Shown here: positions 23,173 to 30,999 of the stretch, piece after piece
Layout of the letters: every line of letters begins with the position of its first letter
Numbering within the stretch: position 1 is the first letter of the stretch
Source of the DNA: Oscillibacter sp.
Lineage (GTDB): Bacteria > Bacillota > Clostridia > Oscillospirales > Oscillospiraceae
Assembly: GCA_022652815.1 (NCBI GenBank)
Contig: JALCRR010000020.1
Coordinates: forward strand, 1 to 32,273
Direction of reading: 5' to 3'
DNA length: 32,273 nt
Made by a program: the position numbers and the translations under genes
Notes under the pieces: model-generated
What the model was told of the DNA's origin: nothing
The model's input: only the letters and a program-made list of their open reading frames with translations
Databases searched by the model: none

Positions 23173-25021
23173 GGTCCATCGCCTCCGTGACCGCCTGCAT
23201 AACACCCTCCGCATCCAGGCCAAAGCTGCGGCGCAGCTGAGCGATGGTTCCCTCGGGAGCAAACGTCTTACCAAGATTCTTCAAAATCAGTTTTTGCGGA
23301 GCTTTCCCCTCCTGTGCAAGAAGTGCGGCCACCCGCTGCCCCACGCAGCCGGCTCCAAAGCAGTCCTCCAACACCAAAAGATACTTTGTTTCCCCAAAAA
23401 ACGGCGCCAGTTCTTTTCCGGAAAGCGGAGAAATTCGGTTCAACTTCAGCACTTCAGCAGAAATGCCCTTCTTTGCCAGCATCTCCGCAGCCGAAAGTAC
23501 CTCGTTGATGAGAACGCCGTAGGAAAGCAGCGTCACATCGGTTCCCTCCCGCAGCCGGACAATGGGTCTCAGGCCCGCGTCATCGCGATAATCCCCTTCC
23601 CCGCCCCGGGGATAACGCACCGCCACTGGGCCGGTGCAATCAAACAAGGCCGTACGGAGCATAGTTCGCGTCTCTGCAAAGCTGGCGGGACAAAATACGG
23701 TGAAACCGGGAATCTCCGATAAAAACAGCGCATCGAAGCAGCCGTGATGGGTTTCCCCATCTGCGCCAACCAGTCCGGCGCGATCTACGCCCAAAACAAC
23801 GTGAAGCTGCTGAAGGGAAATATCATGGATCAGCATATCAAAGCTGCGCTGCAAAAAGCTTGAGTAAACGGCAAAAACGGGAATCAATCCCTGTTTTGCC
23901 ATACCGGCGGACATGGCCGCACCATGGCCTTCCGCAATTCCGACGTCGAAAAAGCGCTTGGGGTATTTCTTTGCAAAGGCCGTCAGCCCGGTTCCGTCCT
24001 CCATGGCAGCAGTGACCGCGCAGATGCGCTCATCCTGTGCGGCGCAGTCGGTTAGAGTCTTGCCAAACACAGAAGAAAAGTTCTCGCCGCCAGACTTCTT
24101 CAAAAGGCCGGTCTCCGGGTCAAACGGCCCAATGCCGTGGAACTTTCCGGGATTGTGTTCCGCAAACGAGTAGCCCTTGCCCTTTACCGTGTTGACATGA
24201 ACCACCACGGGGCAGCGTAACTCCTTCGCCCACTGCAAAACATGGCACAGACGATCCAGGTCGTGTCCGTCAATGGGGCCGAGATAGGTGAAGCCCATAT
24301 CCTCAAAAAGAGTACTGCTGGGCCAGAAGCTCCGCTTCATTGAGGTTTTCAGACGATGGTTGAATCGGTACAGCCCGTTATCCATGGGTTCTTTTCCGAA
24401 GAGATTTCGGTACCATTTTTTAAAGTGATAATACGCAGGTTTTGTCCGCAAATGCCCCAGATGTTTGGACATGGCGCCCACGTTGGGATTGATCGACATG
24501 CCGTTGTCGTTCAAAATCACGATCATCGGCTCCTTGGACGCGCCGGCATTGTTCAACCCCTCATAGGCAAGACCGCCGGTCAGCGCACCGTCTCCGATCA
24601 GAGCAAGCACACTGTAATCCTTGTTTTCCAACGTTCTGGCCCGTGCCATACCCAAAGCAACCGACACGGAGTTAGATGCGTGGCCAGCGATGAATGCGTC
24701 ATGTTCGCTCTCATAAGGCTTTGGAAAGCCCGAAAGTCCACCGAACTGGCGGAGGGTGGAAAACAGCTCTCGCCGCCCGGTTAGAGCCTTATGCACATAG
24801 CATTGGTGCCCCACATCAAAAACCAGTCGGTCCTGTGCGGTATCAAAAACGCGATGGATTGCCACTGTCAGCTCCACCGTGCCAAGGTTGGAAGCCAGAT
24901 GGCCACCGGTTTTGGATACGCTGTTTATTAGGAAGCTGCGCAGTTCCCCACATAAAACCGGGAGATCTTCGCTTGGAAGTGCCTTCACATCCTCCGGTGA
25001 ATGAATATTCTCTAAGATCAC
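23162..25021 (-). CDS. dxs: 1-deoxy-D-xylulose-5-phosphate synthase
   Basis: A 619-residue thiamine-diphosphate enzyme that starts the MEP isoprenoid pathway from pyruvate and glyceraldehyde-3-phosphate. Visible signatures are LVFDVGHQCYVHKALTGR, the ThDP motif GDGALTGGLAYEGLNNAG, LNDNGMSINPNVG and the transketolase-type DRAGLVGADGETHHG. The start is a GTG at 25021 with GAGGAG 8 nt ahead. It lies 18 bp after oapA, and ispA lies upstream across the OLE candidate, so two isoprenoid genes flank the RNA. Confidence 0.97.
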   Translation of the reverse strand: MILENIHSPEDVKALPSEDLPVLCGELRSFLINSVSKTGGHLASNLGTVELTVAIHRVFDTAQDRLVFDVGHQCYVHKALTGRRELFSTLRQFGGLSGFPKPYESEHDAFIAGHASNSVSVALGMARARTLENKDYSVLALIGDGALTGGLAYEGLNNAGASKEPMIVILNDNGMSINPNVGAMSKHLGHLRTKPAYYHFKKWYRNLFGKEPMDNGLYRFNHRLKTSMKRSFWPSSTLFEDMGFTYLGPIDGHDLDRLCHVLQWAKELRCPVVVHVNTVKGKGYSFAEHNPGKFHGIGPFDPETGLLKKSGGENFSSVFGKTLTDCAAQDERICAVTAAMEDGTGLTAFAKKYPKRFFDVGIAEGHGAAMSAGMAKQGLIPVFAVYSSFLQRSFDMLIHDISLQQLHVVLGVDRAGLVGADGETHHGCFDALFLSEIPGFTVFCPASFAETRTMLRTALFDCTGPVAVRYPRGGEGDYRDDAGLRPIVRLREGTDVTLLSYGVLINEVLSAAEMLAKKGISAEVLKLNRISPLSGKELAPFFGETKYLLVLEDCFGAGCVGQRVAALLAQEGKAPQKLILKNLGKTFAPEGTIAQLRRSFGLDAEGVMQAVTEAMDHEQ

Positions 25022-25039
25022 AGAATGGACTCCTCTCCG

Positions 25040-25609
25040 TTACTTGGACGAACGATGAAAAATGTGTAAAAATCTGCCCGCGGCAAAAACGACCTGTGTG
25101 CTCTTCTTAATCGCAAAGGTTTTGCCAAGGGCTTTGCCGCCGATGGTCAGGCCAGAAATTAATGCGGTTACGCCGACAGATATGAGTACCGTGTTTAGGC
25201 TAAACACCGTCTGCAGCCGCGCAACAATCACCGCGGCGGTGGTGCCGCTGACAATGCCGCAGATATCGCCCACCACGTCATTGCAGAAGCTGGAAACATG
25301 GCTGGCGTTGTGCAGCAGATTCAGTGCCTCTGAAGCGCCCTTTTCCCGATGGGCGGCCATGGAGTGAAACGGACGTTCATCCGCCGCAGTCACGGCAACA
25401 CCGATCACATCAAACAGGATGCCAAGAAGAATAAAAAGGGCAAGAACTGCCACGGCTACGGCAACTCCGGCTCCGTTCAGCGTCGACTGGGAGAGAAATC
25501 CCAGTGCCGCTGAAAGGCCGATTGCCATAAAAAAGACCCGCAGAATCCACTGATACTGCGGACTTTCCGCGCGTTTTGCCCTTTTTTTTGGTTTTTCGTT
25601 ATGGTCCAC
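25040..25609 (-). CDS. oapA: OapA-type OLE RNA-associated membrane protein
   Basis: A 189-residue protein with a very basic N-terminus (KPKKRAKRAES), membrane segments at about 21-42, 47-74, 108-131 and 136-159, and a basic C-terminus (KALGKTFAIKKS). The central loop DERPFHSMAAHREKGASEAL and the FCNDVVGDICGI segment are distinctive. Homologs are sometimes labelled CorB/DUF21-like, but the CBS and CorC domains of CNNM transporters are absent. Position between a large noncoding region and dxs matches OapA, the membrane protein that anchors OLE RNA. The start is a GTG at 25609 with GGAGG 5 nt ahead. The identification rests on topology and synteny, not a search. Confidence 0.82.
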   Translation of the reverse strand: MDHNEKPKKRAKRAESPQYQWILRVFFMAIGLSAALGFLSQSTLNGAGVAVAVAVLALFILLGILFDVIGVAVTAADERPFHSMAAHREKGASEALNLLHNASHVSSFCNDVVGDICGIVSGTTAAVIVARLQTVFSLNTVLISVGVTALISGLTIGGKALGKTFAIKKSTQVVFAAGRFLHIFHRSSK

Positions 25610-25650
25610 GAAAACCTCCGATTAAGTCACAATAAAATCAATCAAATCAT

Positions 25651-26300
25651 GCTAAAACAGCGGCAGCAGAAAAAGTAAATCTTACGGCTTAGGTCCGGGT
25701 TGGATTTCCCCGCAGCACACCCCTCGTTGCCGATGGAGGCGGTTTCCCCTTCGGCGCTGCGGCACAGCGTCGCCTTCTGTACGACCCGACTGCCACTTAG
25801 TCCGCACTGCAATCCTTTTTCCACTTTGTAACAACAGCCTAGGTGATTTCCACCGCAGAAACATTCGTCTCTTAGCCTCTTTTGCAGAAGTGGTTTCAAG
25901 GAGCAAAGGAACGGCATTTACTCCGGCCGGAGCGAAAGCCGACTGACCTCCCATTCACCATACCCACGCAAGGCAGGCTACGTCTGCACACAGCGTTACG
26001 GGCAAAGCCCGATGCACCGCATTGCAGGTTCCAAATCTGTTTCGTACACAGGCACGGTTACCACAAGGGATTACGTCTATGCACAAGAACAGGTCTCCAC
26101 GAAAACAGGGTCGGGTTAACCATGCCATTGGAGATCGCCCTGAATTCGCAAGTGCGCAAAGCGCACTTCCCCCCAGCACCCACCCGAAACTGGGCGTATC
26201 AAGCAAGCACCAGAGGTTTCATCGATGTGCCCTTTGGAGGATTTTTAGGCCCTCCTTCGGAAACGGCATTTCTGACTAGAATACTGCGCCGCTGTTTAGC
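25651..26300 (-). ncRNA. ole: OLE RNA (ornate large extremophilic RNA) candidate
   Basis: A 650-nt noncoding segment on the minus strand between ispA and oapA, the known position of OLE RNA in Firmicutes (near xseA, xseB, ispA, oapA and dxs). OLE is a roughly 600-nt structured RNA that forms a membrane ribonucleoprotein with OapA and is linked to stress tolerance. The 5' end (26300-26284) pairs with the 3' end (25669-25651) over 17 pairs with two single-U bulges. Inside are strong hairpins such as AAGTGCGC-TTT-GCGCACTT (26168-26150) and CGGGC-TTT-GCCCG (26011-25999). Short ORFs overlap it but none looks like a protein. I did not match the Rfam model; the name rests on synteny, size, structure and the adjacent OapA-type gene. 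Confidence 0.82.
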
Positions 26301-26306
26301 ACATAC

Positions 26307-26335
26307 AGTATATCACGCTTCTCATAAATATACAA
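26307..26335 (-). promoter_or_regulatory. Extended -10 promoter for the OLE RNA
   Basis: Minus-strand TTGTAT (26335-26330), 17-nt spacer, TATACT (26312-26307) preceded by TGA, an extended -10 motif. The predicted start at about 26300 coincides with the first base of the terminal stem of the RNA. Confidence 0.65.
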
Positions 26336-26377
26336 CATATTCCGTATATGCAAACTACAATTTTTTAAAGAAAGTGA

Positions 26378-26447
26378 CTGGCAAAAACTGCTGTTTTTGC
26401 CAGAATACAACGCAGGAGCAGCTGACCTTTCCGGTCGCCGCTCCTGC
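26378..26447 (-). terminator. Tandem hairpins after ispA
   Basis: First in the minus sense is GCAGGAGC/GCTCCTGC (26447-26440 with 26419-26412) with an inner GACC/GGTC pair. Second is an 11-bp perfect stem CTGGCAAAAAC/GTTTTTGCCAG (26403-26393 with 26388-26378). Neither has a clean U-run; TTTCTTT begins 4 nt after the second. They probably end or attenuate the xseA-xseB-ispA message before the OLE promoter. Confidence 0.45.
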
Positions 26448-26460
26448 TTGAGGTTTCGTA

Positions 26461-27357
26461 TTAATAGTCTCGCTGTGCTAGCTGATCTGCAAGATACCAA
26501 AGGAATTCGTGCCCCGGTACCTGCTCCACCGCGCTGCGGGCGCGGGATGTGCAGACGCTGATCGTATTGGCGCAACCCTCCAGTCCCAGCACATCCACAA
26601 AAGTGGATTTTCCCTCTTCTTGATCGGAGCCGATGGGCTTGCCAAACGTCTCCTCATTGCCGATCACATCCAGCATATCATCCCGAATTTGGAACGCAAG
26701 TCCGATCTGGCCGGCGTAGTTTTCCGCAGCCTCCCACAGCTTCTTCCCGCTTCCGGATGCCGCGCAGCCCATCAAGCAGGCGGCACGAATCATGGCGCCG
26801 GTTTTCAAATTGTGCACCTCGGTCAGCTCCTGCGCCGTTTGTGGATTATGAAGCGTATCCAGCACCTGTCCCGCCACCATGCCGTGCTGTCCGGAAGCCT
26901 GCGCCAAAACCAGCGCACAGTCCGCTCTCCGGGCCGCATCCAGCTTCGGAGCCGTCAAGATCAGTTCAAACGCGGCCGGCTGCAAGGCATCGCCTGCCAA
27001 AACGGCCATGGTCTCGCCGTAAACCTTGTGGTTGGTGGGCTTGCCCCGGCGCAGATCATCGTCATCCATGCACGGCAAATCGTCGTGAATCAGGGAATAC
27101 GTGTGCACCAGCTCCAGTGCGCAGGCCGCAGGAAGGGCGTCTGCCCAGTTCTCCCCCAGTCCACCCAGACGGGCAAACTCCAGTGCCAGCATCGGCCGCA
27201 GGCGCTTTCCGCCGGCTAGAAGGCTGTACCGCATGGAATCATAGAGATCACTGTAATGCGTCTTTTCCGTGAAAAGCCCGCTTAAAAACGTCTCCACTGC
27301 GTCCCGGTATTCCCGCCGGCGCAGATTGAATTCAGCCTGTTCCATCTTTTCAACCAT
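26461..27357 (-). CDS. ispA: Farnesyl diphosphate synthase-type polyprenyl synthetase
   Basis: A 298-residue all-helical prenyltransferase that condenses DMAPP/GPP with IPP. The first Asp-rich motif is DDLPCMDDDD (Asp92, Asp93, Asp98), followed by RRGKPTNHKVYG; the second is DDMLD (226-230) with GKPIGSDQEEGKST after it. The start may be the ATG at 27357 or the Met four codons later; the local AGAAGGG is too close to the first and far from the second. It follows xseB by 20 bp. It makes the precursor for quinones, undecaprenyl-type lipids and other isoprenoids. Confidence 0.95.
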   Translation of the reverse strand: MVEKMEQAEFNLRRREYRDAVETFLSGLFTEKTHYSDLYDSMRYSLLAGGKRLRPMLALEFARLGGLGENWADALPAACALELVHTYSLIHDDLPCMDDDDLRRGKPTNHKVYGETMAVLAGDALQPAAFELILTAPKLDAARRADCALVLAQASGQHGMVAGQVLDTLHNPQTAQELTEVHNLKTGAMIRAACLMGCAASGSGKKLWEAAENYAGQIGLAFQIRDDMLDVIGNEETFGKPIGSDQEEGKSTFVDVLGLEGCANTISVCTSRARSAVEQVPGHEFLWYLADQLAQRDY

Positions 27358-27377
27358 TCCCTTCTGTAAAAGAGGTG

Positions 27378-27620
27378 TTATTCTCCCGGATTGGCGTCTT
27401 CAAAGGGCAGTTCCACCGGAGCTCCGTCCGTGCCCTTCATCAGCTTGACCACCTTCTGCTCCGCCTCGTCCAGTTCCTTGGAGCAAGTAGCAATCAGCTT
27501 CGTTCCCTCCTCAAAAAGTGCCAGAGAATCCGCCAACTGGGCGTCTCCCTTTTCCAATAGGGAGACAATCTCCTCAAGACGGACGATCTCCTCTTCAAAG
27601 GATTTCTTTTTTGCGCTCAT
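27378..27620 (-). CDS. xseB: Exodeoxyribonuclease VII small subunit
   Basis: An 80-residue helical protein with the family core FEEEIVRLEEIVSLLEKGDA and LADSLALFEEGTKLI. It assembles with XseA into exonuclease VII. Its ATG overlaps the xseA stop as ATGA, so the two subunits are translationally coupled. The acidic tail after residue 65 is typical. Confidence 0.96.
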   Translation of the reverse strand: MSAKKKSFEEEIVRLEEIVSLLEKGDAQLADSLALFEEGTKLIATCSKELDEAEQKVVKLMKGTDGAPVELPFEDANPGE

Positions 27621-28825
27621 TTTGCACGCTCCTTTTCTTCGGCTCGGTCAACCGTACACGCAAGACGGCCTTCCCCCAAAGTCACAGCAATTTGGGAGCC
27701 TTCCGGCGCATCCCGCCAGCTCTTCACGATTGCCCCGTCCTTGCCTTGAACCATGGCATACCCGCGGCCCAACACCTTCAACGGGCTCATGGCATCCAGA
27801 CCTGCGGCCAGTGCCGAAAACTTTTCCTTCTTCTTTGCGAGAGTTTGTCCCGCTACGTCTCCCAACCGCTGCTGATTATGCGCCAGCAGCATCCGCTTGT
27901 CCTGCACATAGGCAAGTTGGTCACGCATGACCCTCTTTTGCGCAAGCGCCATCAGCTTCTGCTGACTGCGCTCCAGCTGGTTGTTGGCCGCCCTGTTCAG
28001 CCGGGCTGCATCGTCCTGCAAGGCTCTCAGCAGCTCCGCCTGATCCGGCACCGCGATTTCTGCGGCATTGGACGGCGTGGAAGCCCGCGCATCAGCCACA
28101 AAATCAGAGATGGTCACATCCGGCTCATGTCCCACGGCGGAGATGACCGGCAACTCAGATTCATAGATTGCCCGCGCCACCCGCTCATCATTAAACGCCC
28201 AAAGATCCTCGATGGAGCCTCCGCCCCGACCGGTAATAATCAAATCGCCGACCTTCCACTTGTTCGCATACCGGATGGCTCCCACAATCTCTGGCGGAGC
28301 CTCCTTTCCCTGCACGCGCACCGGCAGAAGGATGACCTTTGTCATGGGATAGCGCCGCCGCAGAATGCGGATCATGTCGTGGACTGCCGCACCCGCAGAG
28401 GACGTAATGATGGCGATTTTCCCGGGGTATTCCGGCAGCGGCTTTTTGTGTTCCCGATCAAAAAGTCCCTCGCTTTGCAGTTTTGCCTTCAGCTGCTCGT
28501 AAGCCACGTAGAGGTCGCCGACGCCTTCCGGCGTCAATTCATTGCAGTAAAGCTGATAGGCTCCGTCTCTCGGAAAGACGGAAATACGGCCAAACGCTAC
28601 CACTTTCATGCCGTTTTCCGGCCGAAAGCGCAGCTTTCCTGCAGAAGTGCGGAACATCACGCAGCGGAGGGCACCGCCCGCGTCCTTCAGCGTAAAATAG
28701 TGGTGTCCCGAGGGGTAAATTTTATAGTTGGACAGCTCGCCCCGGATATAGATGTTGTTCAAGCCCAGCGCACCGTCCAGCAGAGCCTTGATATACTCGT
28801 TGACTTGAGAAACTTCATAAATCAT
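27617..28825 (-). CDS. xseA: Exodeoxyribonuclease VII large subunit
   Basis: A 402-residue catalytic subunit of exonuclease VII, which degrades single-stranded DNA. It has an N-terminal OB-fold (about 1-95, GELSNYKIYPSGHHYFTLKD), the nuclease core with IAIITSSAGAAVHDMI, GGGSIEDLWAFNDE and SAVGHEPDVTISDFVADARA, then a coiled-coil stretch and GRGYAMV. The open frame reaches 28888 but the ATG at 28825 gives the family N-terminus. The best Shine-Dalgarno (GGGAGG) is about 20 nt upstream, unusually far, and directly follows the T-run of a terminator hairpin. Confidence 0.95.
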   Translation of the reverse strand: MIYEVSQVNEYIKALLDGALGLNNIYIRGELSNYKIYPSGHHYFTLKDAGGALRCVMFRTSAGKLRFRPENGMKVVAFGRISVFPRDGAYQLYCNELTPEGVGDLYVAYEQLKAKLQSEGLFDREHKKPLPEYPGKIAIITSSAGAAVHDMIRILRRRYPMTKVILLPVRVQGKEAPPEIVGAIRYANKWKVGDLIITGRGGGSIEDLWAFNDERVARAIYESELPVISAVGHEPDVTISDFVADARASTPSNAAEIAVPDQAELLRALQDDAARLNRAANNQLERSQQKLMALAQKRVMRDQLAYVQDKRMLLAHNQQRLGDVAGQTLAKKKEKFSALAAGLDAMSPLKVLGRGYAMVQGKDGAIVKSWRDAPEGSQIAVTLGEGRLACTVDRAEEKERAK

Positions 28826-28852
28826 CTGTTCAGCCGTACCGTGCACCTCCCT

Positions 28853-28905
28853 AAAAAAAGCAGAGCCGGACAGCGATGGCCAAGCCACCCTTTGCCCCGC
28901 TCTGC
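28853..28905 (-). terminator. Terminator or attenuator between nusB and xseA
   Basis: In the minus sense GCAGAGC (28905-28899) pairs with GCTCTGC (28866-28860), extended inward after a mismatch by GG-G/U-CA pairing, with a small inner hairpin in the loop. Seven T follow (28859-28853). Next comes the GGGAGG of xseA. I find no promoter between this element and xseA, so downstream expression would need readthrough. Confidence 0.8.
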
Positions 28906-28912
28906 GTTCTTG

Positions 28913-29377
28913 TTATTCTGCGGTTGTCGTCTCCGGCAGTTCCTTGCGGACAAAGCTACCTAGAATGCCGTTGATGAACTTCACCGTCTCCGGCGTTTCA
29001 TACTTCTTGGCAATCTCCACAGCCTCGTTGATAGAAGCCCCGTTGGGAATGTCCGGCATATAGAGAATCTCATACATAGCCACCCGCATGATTGCGGCAG
29101 CCACAAAAGGAATCCGGGAGAAACTCCATCCCACCGCATACTTGCTGATATAGGAATCCAGCTCCGCAGCATGCTCTGCAACGCCGGACACCAGACGGCG
29201 GATGTACTCTGCCTGCTTGGCATTTGGCGCCTCGGTATAGAGGACGTCCTCTCCAGCAAGGTCCGCAAATGCGTCTGCTGTCAGCCGCTCATCAAGCAGC
29301 TCTTCCGCAGTCTTCTCCGTAAAATTCAGCTCGTAAGCCAGGTGGACCGCGATTTCCCGCGCAGTATTTCGTGTCAT
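28913..29377 (-). CDS. nusB: Transcription antitermination factor NusB
   Basis: A 154-residue all-helical RNA-binding protein of the rRNA antitermination complex. Signatures are NTAREIAVHLAYELNF at the start, FVAAAIMRVAMYEILY, and IPNGASINEAVEIAKKYET followed by VKFINGILG. A TTG at 29404 would extend the frame, but the ATG at 29377 has AAAGGAA 7-8 nt ahead and the family start. It is preceded by yqhY and followed by a terminator hairpin just ahead of xseA. Confidence 0.96.
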   Translation of the reverse strand: MTRNTAREIAVHLAYELNFTEKTAEELLDERLTADAFADLAGEDVLYTEAPNAKQAEYIRRLVSGVAEHAAELDSYISKYAVGWSFSRIPFVAAAIMRVAMYEILYMPDIPNGASINEAVEIAKKYETPETVKFINGILGSFVRKELPETTTAE

Positions 29378-29400
29378 CTTTTTCGTTCCTTTATCTTTTG

Positions 29401-29772
29401 TCAAGCGATGGTCACACCGCCAACATGAATATTGACCATTCCAACGGAGCAGCCCGTCATGGCCTCAACAGCGGCGGCGACTGCCTTTTGTGCGTTCTCG
29501 GCAACCTCCGGAATCGGATGGCCGTACTGCACCGTCAGATAAATGTCCAGAGCCATGGCTGTCCCGGTCATGTCGATCTTGACGCCCTTGGTGCCCTTCT
29601 GGGCGCTTTTCTTGGCGGTCAGATCCGTCACGCTGCCCATGCTGGTCATCATGCCGGAAACGCCCTCTACATCGCGCACAGCGCCCACAGCGATGGCAGC
29701 GATGACTTCTTCGGATATATTGATGCTGCCGTTTTCTTCCGGCAGAGTCATGTATTCTTTGCTTTCGCCCAT
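29401..29772 (-). CDS. yqhY: Asp23/Gls24-family protein YqhY
   Basis: A 123-residue Asp23 (alkaline shock) domain protein: INISEEVIAAIAVGAVRDVEGVSGM, central part, and the C-terminal VNIHVGGVTIA. In Bacilli yqhY lies directly before nusB and is linked to control of acetyl-CoA carboxylase. Here accB and accC, which precede it in B. subtilis, are absent and the spoIIIA operon is next. A GTG at 29790 is possible, but the ATG at 29772 has GAGGAG about 10 nt ahead. It has its own promoter. Confidence 0.9.
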   Translation of the reverse strand: MGESKEYMTLPEENGSINISEEVIAAIAVGAVRDVEGVSGMMTSMGSVTDLTAKKSAQKGTKGVKIDMTGTAMALDIYLTVQYGHPIPEVAENAQKAVAAAVEAMTGCSVGMVNIHVGGVTIA

Positions 29773-29837
29773 CTTACATTCGCTCCTCACTCTTCGTATC
29801 GTTGGTATAAGCGGACTTTTGCTTTTACTGTTTTGCT

Positions 29838-29866
29838 ATTTTACCATAAAAGGGTCAAAAATACAA
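29838..29866 (-). promoter_or_regulatory. Promoter for yqhY-nusB
   Basis: Minus-strand TTGTAT (29866-29861), 17-nt spacer, TAAAAT (29843-29838) preceded by TGG, an extended -10. It separates the vegetative yqhY-nusB pair from the sporulation-specific spoIIIA genes upstream. Confidence 0.6.
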
Positions 29867-29869
29867 CAG

Positions 29870-30448
29870 CTAATTTGCCGCCATAATTTTAACCGTGCTG
29901 GCCGGATATCCGGTTTCGCTGACCGTGATATCCTTAATTTTTGCCACATCTTGATCGGTCAGCTCCCCGGAGTCGGTAGAAACCACGACGCTGACGGAAT
30001 CATCGCCCATAAACGCAACGCAGTCGGCATATCCCTTGGCCGTCACCAGGTTTTCAATCTGTGCCTCTTTCATGGTGTAGGAGGCCAAAACCTGGATGCC
30101 CTCCGATGCCTCATTGGCAACGCTCTGGGCTGCGCCGTCTTCCGCCGCGGCCTGCTCCAAAAGACCGATGGCATTGTCCCGTGCCTGCTGGCGGGTCAAT
30201 CTGGCGGAGGCGAAATAGTCGGAGCCCGTATCGGTATACACCGCTTCTTCGTCGACTGCGCCGGATGCGGTGGCCGCTGCCGCCGCCGCGGAAGAATCCG
30301 CCCCGGAGACCAGCGTGGATTCACCCAAAATTTTTCCGCCGGTTTGCTGTGGGGTGTTCCCCGAATACTTCCAGTTTAAAAATGCGGCAGCCCCCACCAG
30401 CACCAGCATGGTTGCAACCAAAACGCCCTGCTTCCAGTTCCGTTTCAT
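29870..30448 (-). CDS. spoIIIAH: Stage III sporulation protein AH
   Basis: A 192-residue protein with one N-terminal membrane helix (about 7-25) and a long Ala/Ser/Asp-rich linker. Its C-terminal YscJ/FliF-like ring-building domain contains RLTRQQARDNAIGLLEQAA and ends near VKIMAAN. SpoIIIAH in the mother-cell membrane pairs with forespore SpoIIQ to form the feeding-tube channel. An ATG at 30481 is in frame, but the ATG at 30448 has GGAGGAGG about 9 nt ahead. It is the last gene of the spoIIIA operon. Confidence 0.92.
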   Translation of the reverse strand: MKRNWKQGVLVATMLVLVGAAAFLNWKYSGNTPQQTGGKILGESTLVSGADSSAAAAAATASGAVDEEAVYTDTGSDYFASARLTRQQARDNAIGLLEQAAAEDGAAQSVANEASEGIQVLASYTMKEAQIENLVTAKGYADCVAFMGDDSVSVVVSTDSGELTDQDVAKIKDITVSETGYPASTVKIMAAN

Positions 30449-30468
30449 GAAACCGTTCCTCCTCCAAA

Positions 30469-30999
30469 TTATGATTGACATTTCACCACCGAAATCCGAT
30501 CCGAGCCAAGCCCCGTCAAGGCGGCAACGGCCTGTGTCACCGCCAGCTTCACATCTGCACGGTTTGCGCCCTGACAGACCACCAGAGCGCCGCGATAAAC
30601 CGGACCGCAGCTTTCCGTCACAATCGGTTCGTCACCGTTTTCCCCCGATACCACCACCGTCGTGGACTTTCGGGAGTAATCCTCCGGCGCCGCCGTTTCT
30701 CCGCTGTAAGAAAGCTCCGTGTCCGCAGCCAACTGTTTTTTGTTGCTGGTTTCCATGGTCAGCATGAGCTGCAATTCTCCCACTCCATCAATTTTTGAAA
30801 GAATCTGCTCCATTTTTTCCTCCGTTTGTGCAAGCTGATCGCTGTCCTCTAAAACGGCAGGGGTTGCCGTTTTTTCCGCACTTTTTCGGGAGCCTGTGGG
30901 CCACAGCAGCAATACGATGCCGATCAGCAGTACAAGACCCACAAATTTGTAACGGCTCCAGCAAAGTCGAAATTTTTCAGCCGCTTTTTCCCGTTCCAT
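30469..30999 (-). CDS. spoIIIAG: Stage III sporulation protein AG
   Basis: A 176-residue protein with a cytoplasmic N-terminus, a membrane helix at about 18-36, and a ring-building domain with MEQILSKIDGVGELQLMLTM and the C-terminal VKLAVTQAVAALTGLGSDRI. It forms the large ring of the SpoIIIA-SpoIIQ channel. The frame is open upstream to 31116, but the ATG at 30999 has AGGTG ahead and the family start. It overlaps spoIIIAF by 23 nt. Confidence 0.92.
   Translation of the reverse strand: MEREKAAEKFRLCWSRYKFVGLVLLIGIVLLLWPTGSRKSAEKTATPAVLEDSDQLAQTEEKMEQILSKIDGVGELQLMLTMETSNKKQLAADTELSYSGETAAPEDYSRKSTTVVVSGENGDEPIVTESCGPVYRGALVVCQGANRADVKLAVTQAVAALTGLGSDRISVVKCQS

Noticed and set aside
25040-25609. 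CorB/CNNM magnesium transporter
   Set aside because: The protein is 189 residues, with no CBS pair or CorC/HlyC domain; topology and position fit OapA better.
25642-26451. Several frames of 80-190 codons on both strands inside the large noncoding region
   Set aside because: They cross strong hairpins, lack ribosome binding sites and have skewed, protein-unlike composition. They are better explained as chance frames in a structured RNA gene.
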